Origin: Strongylocentrotus purpuratus
Taxonomy: Eukaryota > Echinodermata > Echinoidea > Camarodonta > Strongylocentrotidae
DNA length: 64,000 nt
Assembly (NCBI RefSeq): GCF_000002235.5
Contig: NW_022145607.1
Span: 952,001 to 1,016,000, forward strand
Direction of reading: 5' to 3'
The translations under genes were made by a program, and so were the position numbers. Every line of letters starts with the position of its first letter. The stretch's first letter is position 1. The notes below the pieces were generated by a model, which saw nothing but the letters and a program-made list of their open reading frames with translations, was not told the origin of the DNA and searched no databases. This document shows positions 23,161 to 36,236 of the stretch, piece by piece.

Positions 23161-24247
23161 AGTTTACTTTGAATTTTTATCTCTTTTAAACAATATTATA
23201 CTTTTGATCTGCTAATCAGTGTAGCTCTTTATCCATCAGTAGAATAAAAAGAACCATATGAGAAACCCATTACGTCTTATACTTAAAGCTTTACGATGTG
23301 GCGGGGTGGGATGTGGTGGTTGCAGCTCTCCCCTTCCCTACTTAAAATTTGAAATATGCCTATCAACATTATATCAGCTTATATTCAGGCAGCGAGATCG
23401 ATGCGCGAGTTTGAATACATGTACATGTTGTGTCTCAAGCAGGACAATGAACTTAAACATGGATATGAAGAGGGCGCTGTGCAAGTGTGTACAAATATTG
23501 AGGTGGCCACATTTTATGGGACTGACTTGGATTAAAAGGAAATCTCATTGTATAATATATGGTCATTAACAATGCATTGGAATTTTAAACATTTGGGAGA
23601 GGCTGATAATATGGAGCTGACTTGGAAAAACACAAATATATATTTATATAATAATAATGGGTTTGTTTTTATCCAGTAACAATTAAGAATAACATCAAGG
23701 GGAATTCATTCGCAAGTATCCAAATAATATATCGTAAGAATCATGAATTGCAAAATATGAAAAACATAAATACATGTCATTCTCCTGCATTGCCAATTAG
23801 TATCGGGTCTTTGGATTTAACTTACATTAATACATTGGACTCGAAGTTTTAAGAGCAAGGTCCTAAGAGACAAAGATACAACATCAGTCTTTAGATCAAT
23901 GGGAGAGTATCACAACAACGGCAAGATGTGTGGATGGCAGAGCTATGGAGCCTTTTAGATATTTTAATTAAACGATGTCAGAATATCATTGTTTAATATG
24001 GATAGCAGACCGAGATGCTTCGCAATTCATGAGGCGTTCAAGACTAGAACAAAAACTCATGTAAAGATAGTGTCGCCAATAGAAGAAATAATATTCCTTA
24101 TTTTAAGTTGCGGAAGAAGAATGACACAGAAAAGAAAATTTGATAGCAAGAAAACAATTGAAATCAGTTATGATATAGCGATATTCCTATTCTATACGAT
24201 CTGATCGAATGTCATAATATATATATATATATATATATTATTCATAT

Positions 24248-27200
24248 TGTAACGGCGACTTATATTGTTCGACAATATAGGAAGTAAAAGTCCCATAATA
24301 TAGCCCCGTTGTATGTTGAAGGTTAGTTGTTAGGGATGGCCGAGATTCGGGGAGAATAAACACTCGAGAGGCAGGAATTACAGTTGAAGAGTTTATTACA
24401 GCAAACCCAAACACATTTACAAGGATGGATAAAAGAGAATGTCTTGCGAATCAGAGAGGCAAAATAATGCAGCAGGCGTTAGAACAGGCTAAAAAGATAG
24501 ACTAACATGACTGGAGACCATTTCTGAACTGGTTGGCTCTCTATCCCATTCGTAAAGTACTCTCGCTTCAAACACTGTGATGACAGGCTTGTCACACTAA
24601 CTGACACAATTAACTCTCGACAGCTCACTAGTTTCACTCTTCACTGACAGATTCTTCGCTCCTAACTGCCTAAGATACGAATGCAGTCTGTCTTATATAC
24701 CCTTCGAGAGAGATGGAGAAAGACCAGTCATGTAGGTCACAAGTATCGCGCTGCGGAGTATTTAGGGAGAAGGGCGTCATTGAGCACATAAATAGAGAGC
24801 TCAAAGTCATATTGAGAGAGAGGATACAAGGACAGGAGAAAGTCAAGACAAGAAGCAAGCTGAAAGGGCTGAAGGACAGTGCAAGGTTGAAATGAGAGTT
24901 TCGGGCAAACAAGAGAGAAGGGAAAGTATGGTGGCCCTGAAGGGACATCGCGAATAGACTAAATCGTGAAAAATATGCGATAAAATTCACGATATCGTCA
25001 ATTTTATCGCATATTTTTCACGAAGAAATTCACGAAATTGACGATATCGTGAACTTTATCGTGAACTTTTCACGATGAAATTGACGATATCGTGAATTTT
25101 ATCGTGAAAAGTTCACGATATAAAGTTCACGATATCGTCAATTTTATCGTGTACTCTATCGTGTACTCTATCGTGTACTCTCCTGACGGGCGCTTCGTAA
25201 ACAAAACCAGCCCTAGCTGGGGGAGACAGAGAGAAGGAAAAAAGGGAAAGGGAAAGAGAAGATAAAAGGAAAGAAAGAATAATAAGAAGAAAAGAGGGAA
25301 ACGGGGGGGGGGCGAAGGGCTCTTGCCTCCTCCTCACTCCCCCCCCCCCCCTCCCCGCCAAAAAATAAATCAGAGAGAGAGAGAGAAGGGAAAGGGAAAG
25401 GGAAAGAGAAGATAAAAGGAAAGAAAGAAGAGGAAGAAGAAGAAAAGAGGAAAATGGGGGAAGGGCGAAGGACTCTTGCCCCCCCCCCCCCCGCCAAAAA
25501 ATAAATCAGAGAGAGAGAGAGAAGGGAAAAGGAAAGGGGAAAAGAAGATAAAAGGAAAGAAAGAAGAGGAAGAAGAAGAAAAGAGGGAAACGGGGGCAAA
25601 GGGCTTTTGCCTCGTCCCCCCGCCCCCCCCCCCCCCCGCCAAAAAATAAATAAGAGAGAGAGAGAGAGAGAGAAGGAAAGGGAAAGAAAAGAAAGAAAGA
25701 GAAAAACGAAAAAGAGGGAGAATAGGAAAGAAAGGAAAAGAAAGAAAAGAAAGGAGGCAAGAGCCCTTCGCCCCTGTTTCCCTCTTTTCTTATTCTTTTT
25801 CCTCTTCTTTCTTTCCTTTTATATTTTCTTTCCCTCTCCCTTCTCTTTCCCTTTATGGCGGGAGGGGGGAGGGGGAGATAAGAGCCTTTCGTCCTTCCCC
25901 CGTTTCCCTCTTTCCGTCTTCTTCTTCTTTCTTTCCTTTTATATTTTCTTTCCCTTTCCCTTTCCCTTCTCTCTATCTCTCTCTCTCTCTCCTATTTATT
26001 TGTTGGCGCGGGGGGGGGGGGGGGGGAGGAGGCAAGAGCCCCTTTTTTTCTTCTTATTCTTCTTCCTTTCCTTTTTTATTCTCTTTCCCTTTCCCTTCTC
26101 TCTCTCTCTCTCTCTTATTAATTTTTTGGGCGGGGGGATGCAAGAGCCCTTCGCCCCCGTTTCCCTCTTTTCTTCTTCTTCTTCCTCTTCTTTCTTTCCT
26201 TTTATCTTCTCTTTCCCTTTCCCTTTCCCTTCTCTCTCTATCTCTTATTTATTTTTTTGGCGGGGGTGGGGAGGGAGGAGGCAAGAGCCCTTCGCCCTTC
26301 CCCCGTTTCCCTCTTTCCTTCTTAATCCTCTTCTTTCTTTCCTTTTATATTTTCTTTCCCTTTCCCTTCTCTCTCTTATTTATTTTTAGCGGGGGGGGGG
26401 GGGGGAGGAGGCAAGAGCCCTTCGCCCTTCCCCTGTTTCCCTCTTATTCCTCTTCTTTATTTCCCTTTCCCTTCTCTCTCTCTCTCTTATTTTTTTTTTG
26501 GCGGGGAGGGGGGGGGGGGGGGGGGAGGTAAGAGCCTTTCGCCCTTCCCCCGTTTCCCTCTTTCCTTCTTCCTCTTCTTTCTTTCCTTTTATATTTTCTT
26601 TCCCTTTCCCTTTCCCTTCTCTCTCTCCTTATTTATTTTTTGGCGGGGGGGGGGGGGGAGTGAGGAGGAGGCAAGAGCCCTTCGCACCCCCGTTTCCCTC
26701 TTTTCTTCTTATTATTCTTTCTTTCCTTTTATCTTCTCTTTCCCTTTCCCTTTTTTCCTTCTCTCTGTCTCCCCCAGCTAGGGCTGGTTTTGTTTACGAA
26801 GCGCCCGTCAGGAGAGTACACGATAGAGTACACGATAAAATTGACGATATCGTGAACTTTATATCGTGAACTTTTCACGATAAAATTCACGATATCGTCA
26901 ATTTCATCGTGAAAAGTTCACGATAAAGTTCACGATATCGTCAATTTCGTGAATTTCTTCGTGAAAAATATGCGATAAAATTGACGATATCGTGAATTTT
27001 ATCGCATATTTTTCACGATTTAGTCTATTCGCGATGTCCCTTCAGGGCCACCATAGGAAAGAGCGAGAGCTCTGAAAGTCAGGCAAAGTCAAAGTGAGAA
27101 GGGACAGAGTGAAAGTTCTGAAAGTCAGGCAAAGTCAAAGTGAGAAGGGACAGAGTGAAAGTTCTGAAAGTGATTGCAAGGTCAAAGTGAGGAGAGAATA

Positions 27201-27262
27201 GAACTCCGCTGTATGCAAAGCAATTGGGATCGAGCTGGCTGGATTTGTAATAGCGTAATTAT
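24248..27262 (-). mobile_element. Solo LTR fossil (Gypsy-like ending), split by a foldback element
   Basis: On the minus strand the outer pieces (27262-27054 and 24928-24248) have LTR-like layout: a GA-rich 5' part, a TATATAAGACAG promoter-like site near 24695, an AATAAA near 24395, and an end reading GTCGCCGTTACA. No internal coding region is present, so it is a solo LTR or a similar relic. The family assignment rests on layout and the terminal motif only. It predates the foldback inserted in it. Confidence 0.45.
24929..27053. mobile_element. Foldback element 1: TA-flanked, about 300-bp terminal inverted repeats, purine/pyrimidine arms
   Basis: The ends TGGTGGCCCTGAAGGGACAT and its reverse complement are flanked by TA on both sides. 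About 300 bp inward from each end is near-perfectly inverted and built of ATCGTGAA/TTCACGAT sub-repeats. Inside, the left arm is a purine-rich tandem array (unit about 130-150 bp: AG-rich then GGGCGAAGGGCTCTTGCC then a C-run). Near 25757 the sequence flips to the pyrimidine-rich complement, with more copies. The whole element is thus one asymmetric palindrome. Arm identity suggests youth. The many open frames inside are low-complexity and not genes. Confidence 0.85.
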
Positions 27263-27397
27263 AGCAAGATTCCTAACTTCGATATTCTTTGTCCGCATTT
27301 TTCGGTTTTCCCCCGAGTTCCCCGTTTTCTTTTTCTTTTTTATGTTCCCCAGCTCACTTCAGGCCTATTTCCCATCATAATGTATACGCCTTATCCC

Positions 27398-27449
<52 letters not shown>

Positions 27450-29080
27450 GAAGCGTAATAGAGAGCTAAAAAGTGAGGGGAAGAGACACAGAGAGAGAGA
27501 GAGAGAGAGACGAATACTGTAACAATGAACCAATTTAGGCCATCTAATGTATTTCAGTTCATTGGAAATGAACAGCAGAACCCCTATCAATTATTTCACT
27601 TTAAAGTTCATTGCCATCTATATATGGACGAAATCTTCCATGTGATATATATGTTGTTATGCCTGTAAACCTTGGACAAGTCTTTAAATCATGTTTTAAT
27701 ATATGCATGCATGGTATCAGTGAATAGGTGATTAACGTGATTGTTGATGAACTGCAAAAGGTACGGTCAGCAAAGTTTCGCTATTTTGATTAAGGCAAAT
27801 ATTGGCAAAAGTAGTTCAGCAGCAATGATTAGGTTGCACTTATTAACAGTCCGTCTAAATCGGTTGGAGTAAGTAAGATTTGGTAGCTGTTTACACCGAA
27901 TTTATTCTCTATTAAACAATAATATACTTTTGATCTGCTAGTCAGTATAGCTCTTTATCCATCAGCAAATCAAAGAGAACCATATGAGAAACCCACAACA
28001 TGAAAAGCTTATACTAAAAGCTTTACGATGGGTCGGGGGCAGGGTGTGGTGGTTGCAGCTCTCCCCTCCCCACCCTATAATTTGAAATATTCCTATCAAT
28101 AGTATATCAGCTTATATTCAGGCAGCGAGATCGATGCGCGAGTTTGCAAGTCTGTATCCTATCACAAATGATTAAATAAAAGTCTTATCACATTAAGATG
28201 TTTTTTCGGCTCGACCGCAATATTTCATAACCTGGAACATTTGATATTCAGGCAAAGGGTGTAAGCCCCCTTGCAAAACATGTGCCTGTAAAGCTGTATG
28301 ATTCTGGGAAAGTCTAAATAATATTATTCCGTAAGTTTCCCAGTTCACAGGCACAAACCCTTGTTGTTGTACGTACAGTGACTGTAAAATGAGACTACAA
28401 TATGTACTGTTCCTCGAAACCAACGACAAGACAGTCATAACTTTATCCGCCAACTACGGAGATGTCTCTGATCTTCCTTAACCGTTTCACGAAGAGCTTA
28501 CTAGATAGTATCTCATGAAATCGATACTATCGGCGAGAAGAAGGACCAAGACATAAAAAAAATTGATTTTAGGAAAACTGCAATGATTTAAATGAATTAG
28601 GAATAACAAAGATTGAAAATGATACCAGGAAATAAGAGATGCAATATACTTTAAAATTTGTGTAGATTATATAATAGAAGTCTTTGTAAAGTATAATTGT
28701 GAGTATTTCATTACATGACCGGTGAATTAGTTTTGTTCTTGAGATGGGTACCCCCCGGATATTTTCATTTGATAGCTTATAAAAATACACCTTTATATTA
28801 ATTTTAGAAAAAATACGATGTAATAAAATTTGTGTCAAATGTCAGCACATTATCAAAATGACAAAACTTAAACATAACAAAAGTTAAAACACATGTTTTA
28901 AACTATTCAGTATTTTTATTCAGTAACAATTATTAAGAATAACATCTCGGGAAATTCATTCGCAAGTATCCAAATAATATATCGTAAGAATCATGAATTG
29001 CAAGATATGAAAAACATAAATACATGTCATTCTCCTGCATTGCCAATTAGTATCGGGTCTTTGGATTTAACTTACATTAA

Positions 29081-29894
29081 AGTGGCACGTTCCCGCCAGT
29101 GTAGTTATCGCTGCTGTAGTCATCGCCATCTTGGTTCCGAAGATCGACTTCTAATTTGCATACAGCTGTCAATCAAAGTACGCGCGGCCTGGCCGCGAAT
29201 TTTTTTTCCGTACTCGAGAGGGCAAATACCCCATGTGCGCATGCGCGTGGACTTGTGATTTCTCTGCTACTTCCCATACGAAATGTACATGTATTCGCAT
29301 GTACTGTGCACGATTCGCGTTCTACGAGTAAACGATGGCATAGTAGTCTTCAAACACAGACTCTGATTTGCCAGTTTGACAAAACAATTACGCATATATC
29401 GTGCGTAGCAATAGTACTAGTATTCAAGTCTGAGTAGTTGTATGATTCAGACATTTTAGTGCTTACAGAAATGCATCCCAAATTGAATAGCATGGTATAG
29501 TAGTCTGCAAGCACAGATGCTAATCGGACAGTTTGACAACATAGTGTCTTGAGTAGTGCTTTATATTCAAATATGTGTAGTTTTATGATTCAGACCCTAC
29601 TGGTGCGTGTATTGGAAAGGCATCTCAACTTGCAGAGTGGCATAGTAGTCTGCAAGCACAGACGCTAATCTGACAGTTTGACAAAATAGTGTTATTCAAG
29701 TCTGAGTAGTTTTATGATTCAGACCCTACTGGTGCGTGTATTGGAAATGCACCTCAACTTATAGAGTGGCATAGTAGTATGCAAGCACAGACTCTCCTTT
29801 GACAGTTTGACAGAATAATATAGGCCTATTGTGTATTGAGTAGTGCTTTTATTCAAGTTTTCGTAGTTTTCTGTGTTGTGCCACTGCTCTCTCA

Positions 29895-29930
<36 letters not shown>

Positions 29931-30726
29931 AGCTCTCCCTCCAGTATGCTCGCACTCTCTGTATTACTTTTATTTATAACTATGTACAAAATAGCTCTCG
30001 ATCGGGTAATAAAATAGGGGGTCATCTAACTGTTTAGATACAAATTTGTTTTCCATTGGCGTCAAAATGCATGCACACATCTAACGGCAAATATCCGGCA
30101 CGTGAAATTCTGAGTCTGGTCACAAATCATGATAAAAATAATGACAACTTAGGCCTAGGCCCTATATTAAACAAATAATTGTAATAATAAAGAGCAGGGC
30201 ATTCTGAGTCGAATTCTTTTTCGATATAGGAGTAGGCCTAGATCTAGACGGGAAAAAAAGGATAAAATGAATAACTCCGTTGAGCATCAATATTTTGGGC
30301 CTATAGTGCTACACCAGATTCAATTTTATTGATTTCTGAAGAAGAAAACATTATAGGCTAGGCCTAAGTGCGGAATGTGTCGAATCAATTTTACAACTGA
30401 ATATTTGTCTTGCTTTGTCTTTCCGTTCGTGCCCACAATCAAGATGATTGAATCATTTATTTCATCATGTGTGTTTGTTCTATCACGATTTTATTATTAA
30501 TTTGACCATGGATTATACTGACAAAGGAGTTATTAGACCAAAGTTAGAAATATTATTACAGAATGACGGTTTTGAGAAGGCCAATAAATGACCTCATGGT
30601 GTGTGGGTTTGTTCAGAGCCAGAAGGGCATTCGTTGTGTTAAGAGTTAACATCCTTCTGGCTCTCAGCAGACCATGATTATAAATAAAAGTAATACAGAG
30701 AGTGCGAGCATACTGGAGGGAGGGCT

Positions 30727-30761
<35 letters not shown>

Positions 30762-31723
30762 TATGGAGAGAGAGAGAGAGAGAGAGAGAGTGTGAGAGAG
30801 CAGTGGCACAATACATAGGCCTACCATGGGGTCTGGAATCATTAAACTACACAAACTTGCATAAAATCACTACTCATCAATACACAATATATTATTATGT
30901 CCTTGCAGACTACTATACTACACTCTACACATTGAGATGCATTTCTAACGCACGCACCAGTAGGGTCTGAATCATACATCTACGCAGACTTGAATAAAGT
31001 ACTTCTCAGCACACTACTAGTATGTTGTCAAACTGTCAGATTAGCGTCTGTGCTTGCAGACTACTATACCATTCTATACAAGTTGGCGACTTGAATAAAG
31101 TACTTCTCAGCACACTACTAGTATGTTGTCAAATTGTCAGATTAGCGTCTGTGCTTGCAGACTACTATACCATTCTATACAAGTTGCAATGTATTTCCAT
31201 ATGCACTACTGGGTCTGAATCATACAACTACACAGACTTGAATAAGCACATCGCGACACATACGCATATTGATTTGTCAAACTGGCAAATCAGAGTCTGT
31301 GTTTGAAGACTACTATGCCATCGTTTACTCGTAGAACGCGAATCGTGCACAGTACATGCGAATACATGTACATTTCGTATGGGAAGTAGCAGAGAAATCA
31401 CAAGTCCACGCGCATGCGCACATGGGGTATTTGCCCTCTCGAGTACGGAAAAAAAATTCGCGGCCTGGCCTGCCTTCGCCAAGCCAGCTGATCGCTGACG
31501 ATCGCGACGTCACGAAAGTGGGCGGAAACAGCAGCCGAATCTTAGAGCCGAACTGCGATTGGCATTACTTCGGCACATGTATGCGATAATCGGTATTGTC
31601 CGGGCATTCGGAACATGCCATCTGTGTAAGAGCCGTATTCTGTTGGTGTCAATAGGCAGCTAGCACCGTCCGCCAGCGGGTACGTATTTTGAACGCCCTC
31701 TGGAATACGGGGAACATGCCTCT
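29081..31723. mobile_element. Foldback element 2: TTAA-flanked (piggyBac-type target), 2643 bp
   Basis: TTAA at 29077-29080 and 31724-31727 flanks the insert; empty copies of the host unit have a single TTAA in the same context (TACATTAATACATTGG). Terminal sequences are AGTGGCACGTTCCCG and, inverted, AGAGGCATGTTCCCCG. Long inverted arms run about 29195-29982 and 30674-31470. They share GGCCTGGCC..AATTC, CATGTACATTTCGTA, tandem 120-150 bp sub-repeats (GGCATAGTAGTCTGCAAGCA) and a GA/TC tract. The loop is about 29983-30673. The right arm has about 250 bp near its outer end not matched on the left. No transposase is seen. TTAA is the hallmark target of piggyBac and some Kolobok elements. Confidence 0.85.
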
Positions 31724-31989
31724 TTAATACATTGGACTTGAAGTTTTGAGAGCCAGGTACTAAAGAGAAAAAGACACAACATCAGTCTTCAGATCAATGG
31801 GAGGGTATCACAACAACGGAAAGATGTGTGGATGGCAGAGCTATGGAACATTTTGGTGCGAGACTTTACATTTAGATGTTTGAATTAAACGATTTCAGAA
31901 TATCATTTTTTTTAATATGAATAGCAGACCGAGATGCTTCGCAATTCATGAGGCGTTCAAGACTAGAACAAAACTAATGATAATAAAAT

Positions 31990-32245
31990 TGTCAATTCAA
32001 TTCAGTTCAATTTATTGTTTCATGAAAAATCACATACAATATAAAACATTGAGAATTGTACTGGATCATTAGCACCCGATAAAGCCGATGGCTTGAGAAA
32101 AGTGGGTGGACCCATAACATAAATGACAAATGTGGAAAATACAAAACATTAAAATTCACAATAAAACAAAATGCAAGACGTATACAGGACATTACAAACT
32201 AAAACACAATAATAATACAGAACGACATAATTTATATGGTAATTG
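31990..32245 (-). mobile_element. LINE 3' end fragment
   Basis: On the minus strand the insert ends in AATAAATTGAACTGAATTGA-type tail repeats preceded by 3' UTR-like text. It interrupts the array unit where other copies continue without a break. Confidence 0.5.
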
Positions 32246-32753
32246 TAGCCTAGAAGAAATAAAGTGTACCCGTTTAAGTTTGGGAGGCGTACATAATATT
32301 CCTCATTTTAAGTTGTGGAAGAAGAAAACACAGAAAAGGAAATTTGATAGCAAGAAAAAAGTTGAAATCAGTTATGATATAGCGATATTCCTACTCTATA
32401 TACGAATGTCATAATATATATCATATATATATTTTCTTCATATTCATCTATACATCTACTGCGTATTAAAATTTATAACGAAAACACCCCTTTTCCAATA
32501 CAAGAAGGGAAAAAGGAGGAGTTCATTTGTTTACAAAAGACTCGAGAAGTTGTGCAAATAACATCACTCACCGTGACCGACTCTTCAATAGGAGTAGCTC
32601 CATATTAATAGATATGTTTATAGATTCCTAACCTCGATATTCTTTGTCCGCATTTTCTCGGTTTTCCCCCGAGTTCCCCGTGTTCTCTTTCTTTTGTCTG
32701 TTCCCCAGCTCACTTCAGGCCTTTTTCCCGTCATAATGTATACGCATTATCCC

Positions 32754-32786
<33 letters not shown>

Positions 32787-34056
32787 CGAATACTGCAACA
32801 ATAAACCAATTTAGGCCATCTAATGTATTTCAGTACATGGGAAATGAACAGCACGACCCCTATCAATTATTTCACTTTAAAGTTCATTGCCATCTATATT
32901 ATGGACGAAATCTTCCATGTGATATATATGTTGTTATGCCTTGTAAACCTTGGACAAGTCTTTAAATCATGTTTTAATATGCAAGCATGATATCAGTGAA
33001 TAGGTGATTAACGTGATTGTTGATGAACTGCAAAAGGTACGGTCAGCAAAGTTTCGCTATTTTGATTAAGGCAAATATTGACAAAAGTTGTTGGGCAGCA
33101 ATGATTAGGTTGCACTTATTAACAGTCCGTCTAAATCGGTTGGAGTAAGTAAGATTAGGTAGCTGTTTACACTGAATTCACATCTCCATTAAACAATAAT
33201 ATACTTTTAATCTGCTAGTCAGTATAGATCTTTATCCATCAGCAAATCAAAGAGAACCATATGAGAAAACCATAACGTGAAAAGCTTATACTAAAAGCTT
33301 TACGATGGGTCGGGGGCAGGGTGTGGTGGTTGCAGCTCTCCCCTCCCCACCCTATAATTTGAAATATTCCTATCAATAGTATATCAGCTTATATTCAGGC
33401 AGCGAGATCGAAGCGCGAGTTTGCAAGTCTGTATCCTATCACAGATGATTAAATAAAAGTCTTACCACATTAAGATGTTTTTTCGGCTCGACCGCAATAT
33501 TTCATAACCTGGAACATTTGATATTCAGGCAAAGGGTGTAAGCCCCCTTTTAAAACATGTGCCTGTAAAGCTGTATGATTCTGGGAAAGTCTAAATAATA
33601 TTATTCCGTAAGTTTCCCAGTTCACAGGCACAAACCCTTGTTGTTATACGTACAGTGACTGTAAAATGAGACTACAATATGTACTGTATTTAAGCTGCTG
33701 TGTTATACAGCCAGAGACCGAGACATCTAGGCTCTGCTTAAGGCTTTAGGATTGCGGCAGTGTCAAATTAGAGTCTGTGCTTGCAGACTATACATTATGC
33801 TACAGACCTCAACACAATTGAAGTTGACAGTCGAGGTCCATGATAGGACCAAAATTTGTTGGCATTTACTTGTATTTATTCTTCATTCATAATAATTGGG
33901 AAGGCAAATTACCAATAACTGGGATCAAGGGCCCGTTCCTCGAAACCAACGACAAGACAGTCATAACTTTATCCGCCAACTACGGAGATGTCTCTGATCT
34001 TCCTAAACCGTTTCACGAAGAGCTTACTAGATAGTATCTCATGAAATCGATACTAT

Positions 34057-34252
34057 AGTTGAAATATTTATAGTTGAAATAGTTGAAATATTTATTGGTT
34101 ACTGAATCATCATAGGTTATAACAATAATGTGACAATGTCTTTACATGAGTATAAAACATAAGTTAAATTACATTTCCACATTCAGTAAATCATAGATAC
34201 ATACGCTCGAAGAGGTGATGATACAGAAGGGCTACAGCCTAAGCGTGACTAT
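34057..34252 (-). mobile_element. Short 5'-truncated LINE tail with 5-bp target duplication
   Basis: Compared with unit 4 (GATACTATCGGCG), unit 5 has about 196 extra bases between two ACTAT copies. On the minus strand the insert has CCAATAAATATTTCAACT and ends in short repeats of that motif, as LINE 3' tails do. Confidence 0.55.
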
Positions 34253-35189
34253 CGGCGAGAAGAAGGGCCAAGACATAAAAAAAAAAAATGATTTTAGGAA
34301 AACTGCAATGATTTAAATGAATTAGGAATAACAAAGATTGAAAATGATACCAGGAAATAAGAGATGCAATATACTTTAAAATTTGTGTAGATTATATAAT
34401 AGAAGTCTTTGTAAAGTATAATTGTGAGTATTTCATTACATGACCGGTGAAACAGTTTTGTTCTTGAGATGGGTACCCCCCGGATATTTTCATTTGATAG
34501 CTTATAAAAATACACCTTTATATTAATTTTAGAAAAAATACGATGTAATAAAATTTGTGTCAAATGTCAGCACATTATCAAAATGACAAAACTTAAACAT
34601 TACAAACGTTAAAACACATGTTTTTAAACTATTCAGTATTTTTATTCAGTAACAATTAAGAATAACATCTCGGGAAATTCATTCGCAAGTATCCAAATAA
34701 TATATCGTAAGAATCATGAATTGCAAAATATGAAAAACATAAATACATGTCATTCTCCTGCATTGCCAATTAGTATCGGGTCTTTGGATTTAATTTAACT
34801 CACATTATTGCATTGGACTCGAAGTTTTAAGAGCAAGGTCCTAAGAGACAAAGACACAACATCAGTCTTCAGATCAATGGGAGAGTATCACAACAACGGA
34901 AAGATGTGTGGATGGCAGAGCTATGGAGCCTTTTAGATATTTTAATTAAACGATGTCAGAATATCATTGTTTAATATGGATAGCAGACCGAGATGCTTCG
35001 CAATTCATGAGGCGTTCAAGACTAGAACAAAACTCATGTTAAGATAGTGTCGCCAATAGAAGAAATAATATTCCTTATTTTAAGTTGTGGAAGAAGAATG
35101 ACACAGAAAAGAAAATTTGATAGCAAGAAAACAATTGAAATCAGTTATGATATAGCGATATTCCTATTCTATACGATCTGATCGAATGT

Positions 35190-35288
35190 CATAATATATA
35201 TATATATATATATATATTATATTATATTATATATTATATTATATTATATATTATATATATATATATTATATATATATATATATATATT
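35190..35288. repeat. (TA)n/(TTATA)n microsatellite
   Basis: About 100 bp of TA and TATAT repeats. The equivalent position in units 3 and 4 has only about 20-30 bp, so the tract has expanded in this unit. Confidence 0.9.
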
Positions 35289-35621
35289 ATTCATATTCAG
35301 CTATACATCTACTGCGAATTAGAATTTAAAACGAAGACGCCCCCTTCCAATAAAAGAAGGGAACAAAAAGGAGTTCGATTTTTTACAAAAGAATCGAGAA
35401 GTTGTGCCAAATAACATCACCCACCGTGACCGATTCTTCAATCGGAGTAGCTCCATATCTGAAATTCAATAGATATGTTTATGGATTCCTAACTTCGATA
35501 TTCTTTGTCCGCATTTTTCGGTTTTCCCCCGAGTTCCCCGTTTTCTTTTTCTTTTTTATGTTCCCCAGCTCACTTCAGGCCTATTTCCCATCATAATGTA
35601 TACGCCTTATCCCATACAGAG

Positions 35622-35688
<67 letters not shown>

Positions 35689-36236
35689 GAAGCGTAATAG
35701 AGAGCTAAAAAGTGAGGGGAAGAGACACATAGAGAGAGAGAGAGAGAGAGAGAGAGACGAATACTGTAACAATAAACCAATTTAGGCCATCTAATGTATT
35801 TCAGTTCATTGGAAATGAACAGCAGAACCCCTATCAATTATTTCACTTTAAAGTTCATTGCCATCTATATATGGACGAAATCTTCCATGTGATATATATG
35901 TTGTTGTTATGCCTGTAAACCTTGGACAAGTCTTTAAATCATGTTTTAATATATGCATGCATGGTATCAGTGAATAGGTGATTAACGTGATTGTTGATGA
36001 ACTGCAAAAGGTACGGTCAGCAAAATTTCGCTATTTTGATGAAGACAAATATTGGCAAAAGTTGTTCGGCAGCAATGATTAGGTTGCACTTATTAACAGT
36101 ACGTCTAAATCGGTTGGAGTAAGTAAGATTAGTTAGCTGTTTACACCGAATTCACATCTCCATTAAAGAATAATGTACTTTTAATCTGCTAGTCAGTATA
36201 GATCTTTATCCATCAGCAAATCAAAGAGAACCATAT

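Larger units (their letters stand above)
23161..27985 (+). repeat. Array unit 3, interrupted by a solo LTR and a foldback element
   Basis: The unit runs normally to about 24245 (TA-repeat then TTCATAT). It is replaced by the LTR/foldback complex to about 27262 and resumes at GATTCCTAACTTCGATATTC. About 200 bp of unit sequence present in other copies is missing at the junction, so the insertion was accompanied by a deletion or later recombination. Confidence 0.7.
27986..33260 (+). repeat. Array unit 4, carrying the TTAA foldback and a LINE tail
   Basis: Contains the GTGCCTGT hairpin block, then a module starting GTTCCTCGAAACCAACGACA (28405-28910) that is shared with unit 5. The unit body is split at a TTAA by foldback element 2. 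A minus-strand LINE 3' end is inserted at about 31990-32245. Confidence 0.7.
33261..36236 (+). repeat. Array unit 5
   Basis: The most complete unit without a large foldback. It combines the hairpin block (33480-33640), the module with ATAGGACCAAA..TTGGCATTTACTTG (33840-33920), the GTTCCTCGAAACC module, and the standard body. It carries a small LINE tail insert (34057-34252) and a long (TA)n tract at 35190-35288. Confidence 0.75.

Noticed and set aside
25113-26869. Several open frames up to 260 codons in foldback 1
   Set aside because: Low-complexity Phe/Ser/Pro or Arg/Glu/Lys text from polypurine/polypyrimidine repeats on both strands.
28193-28453. 86-codon minus-strand open frame over the hairpin block
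   Set aside because: Overlaps a palindrome and is not kept in sister units.
31228-31589. Open frames in the right arm of foldback 2
   Set aside because: Also found inverted in the left arm (29156-29437), so they are products of the inverted repeat.
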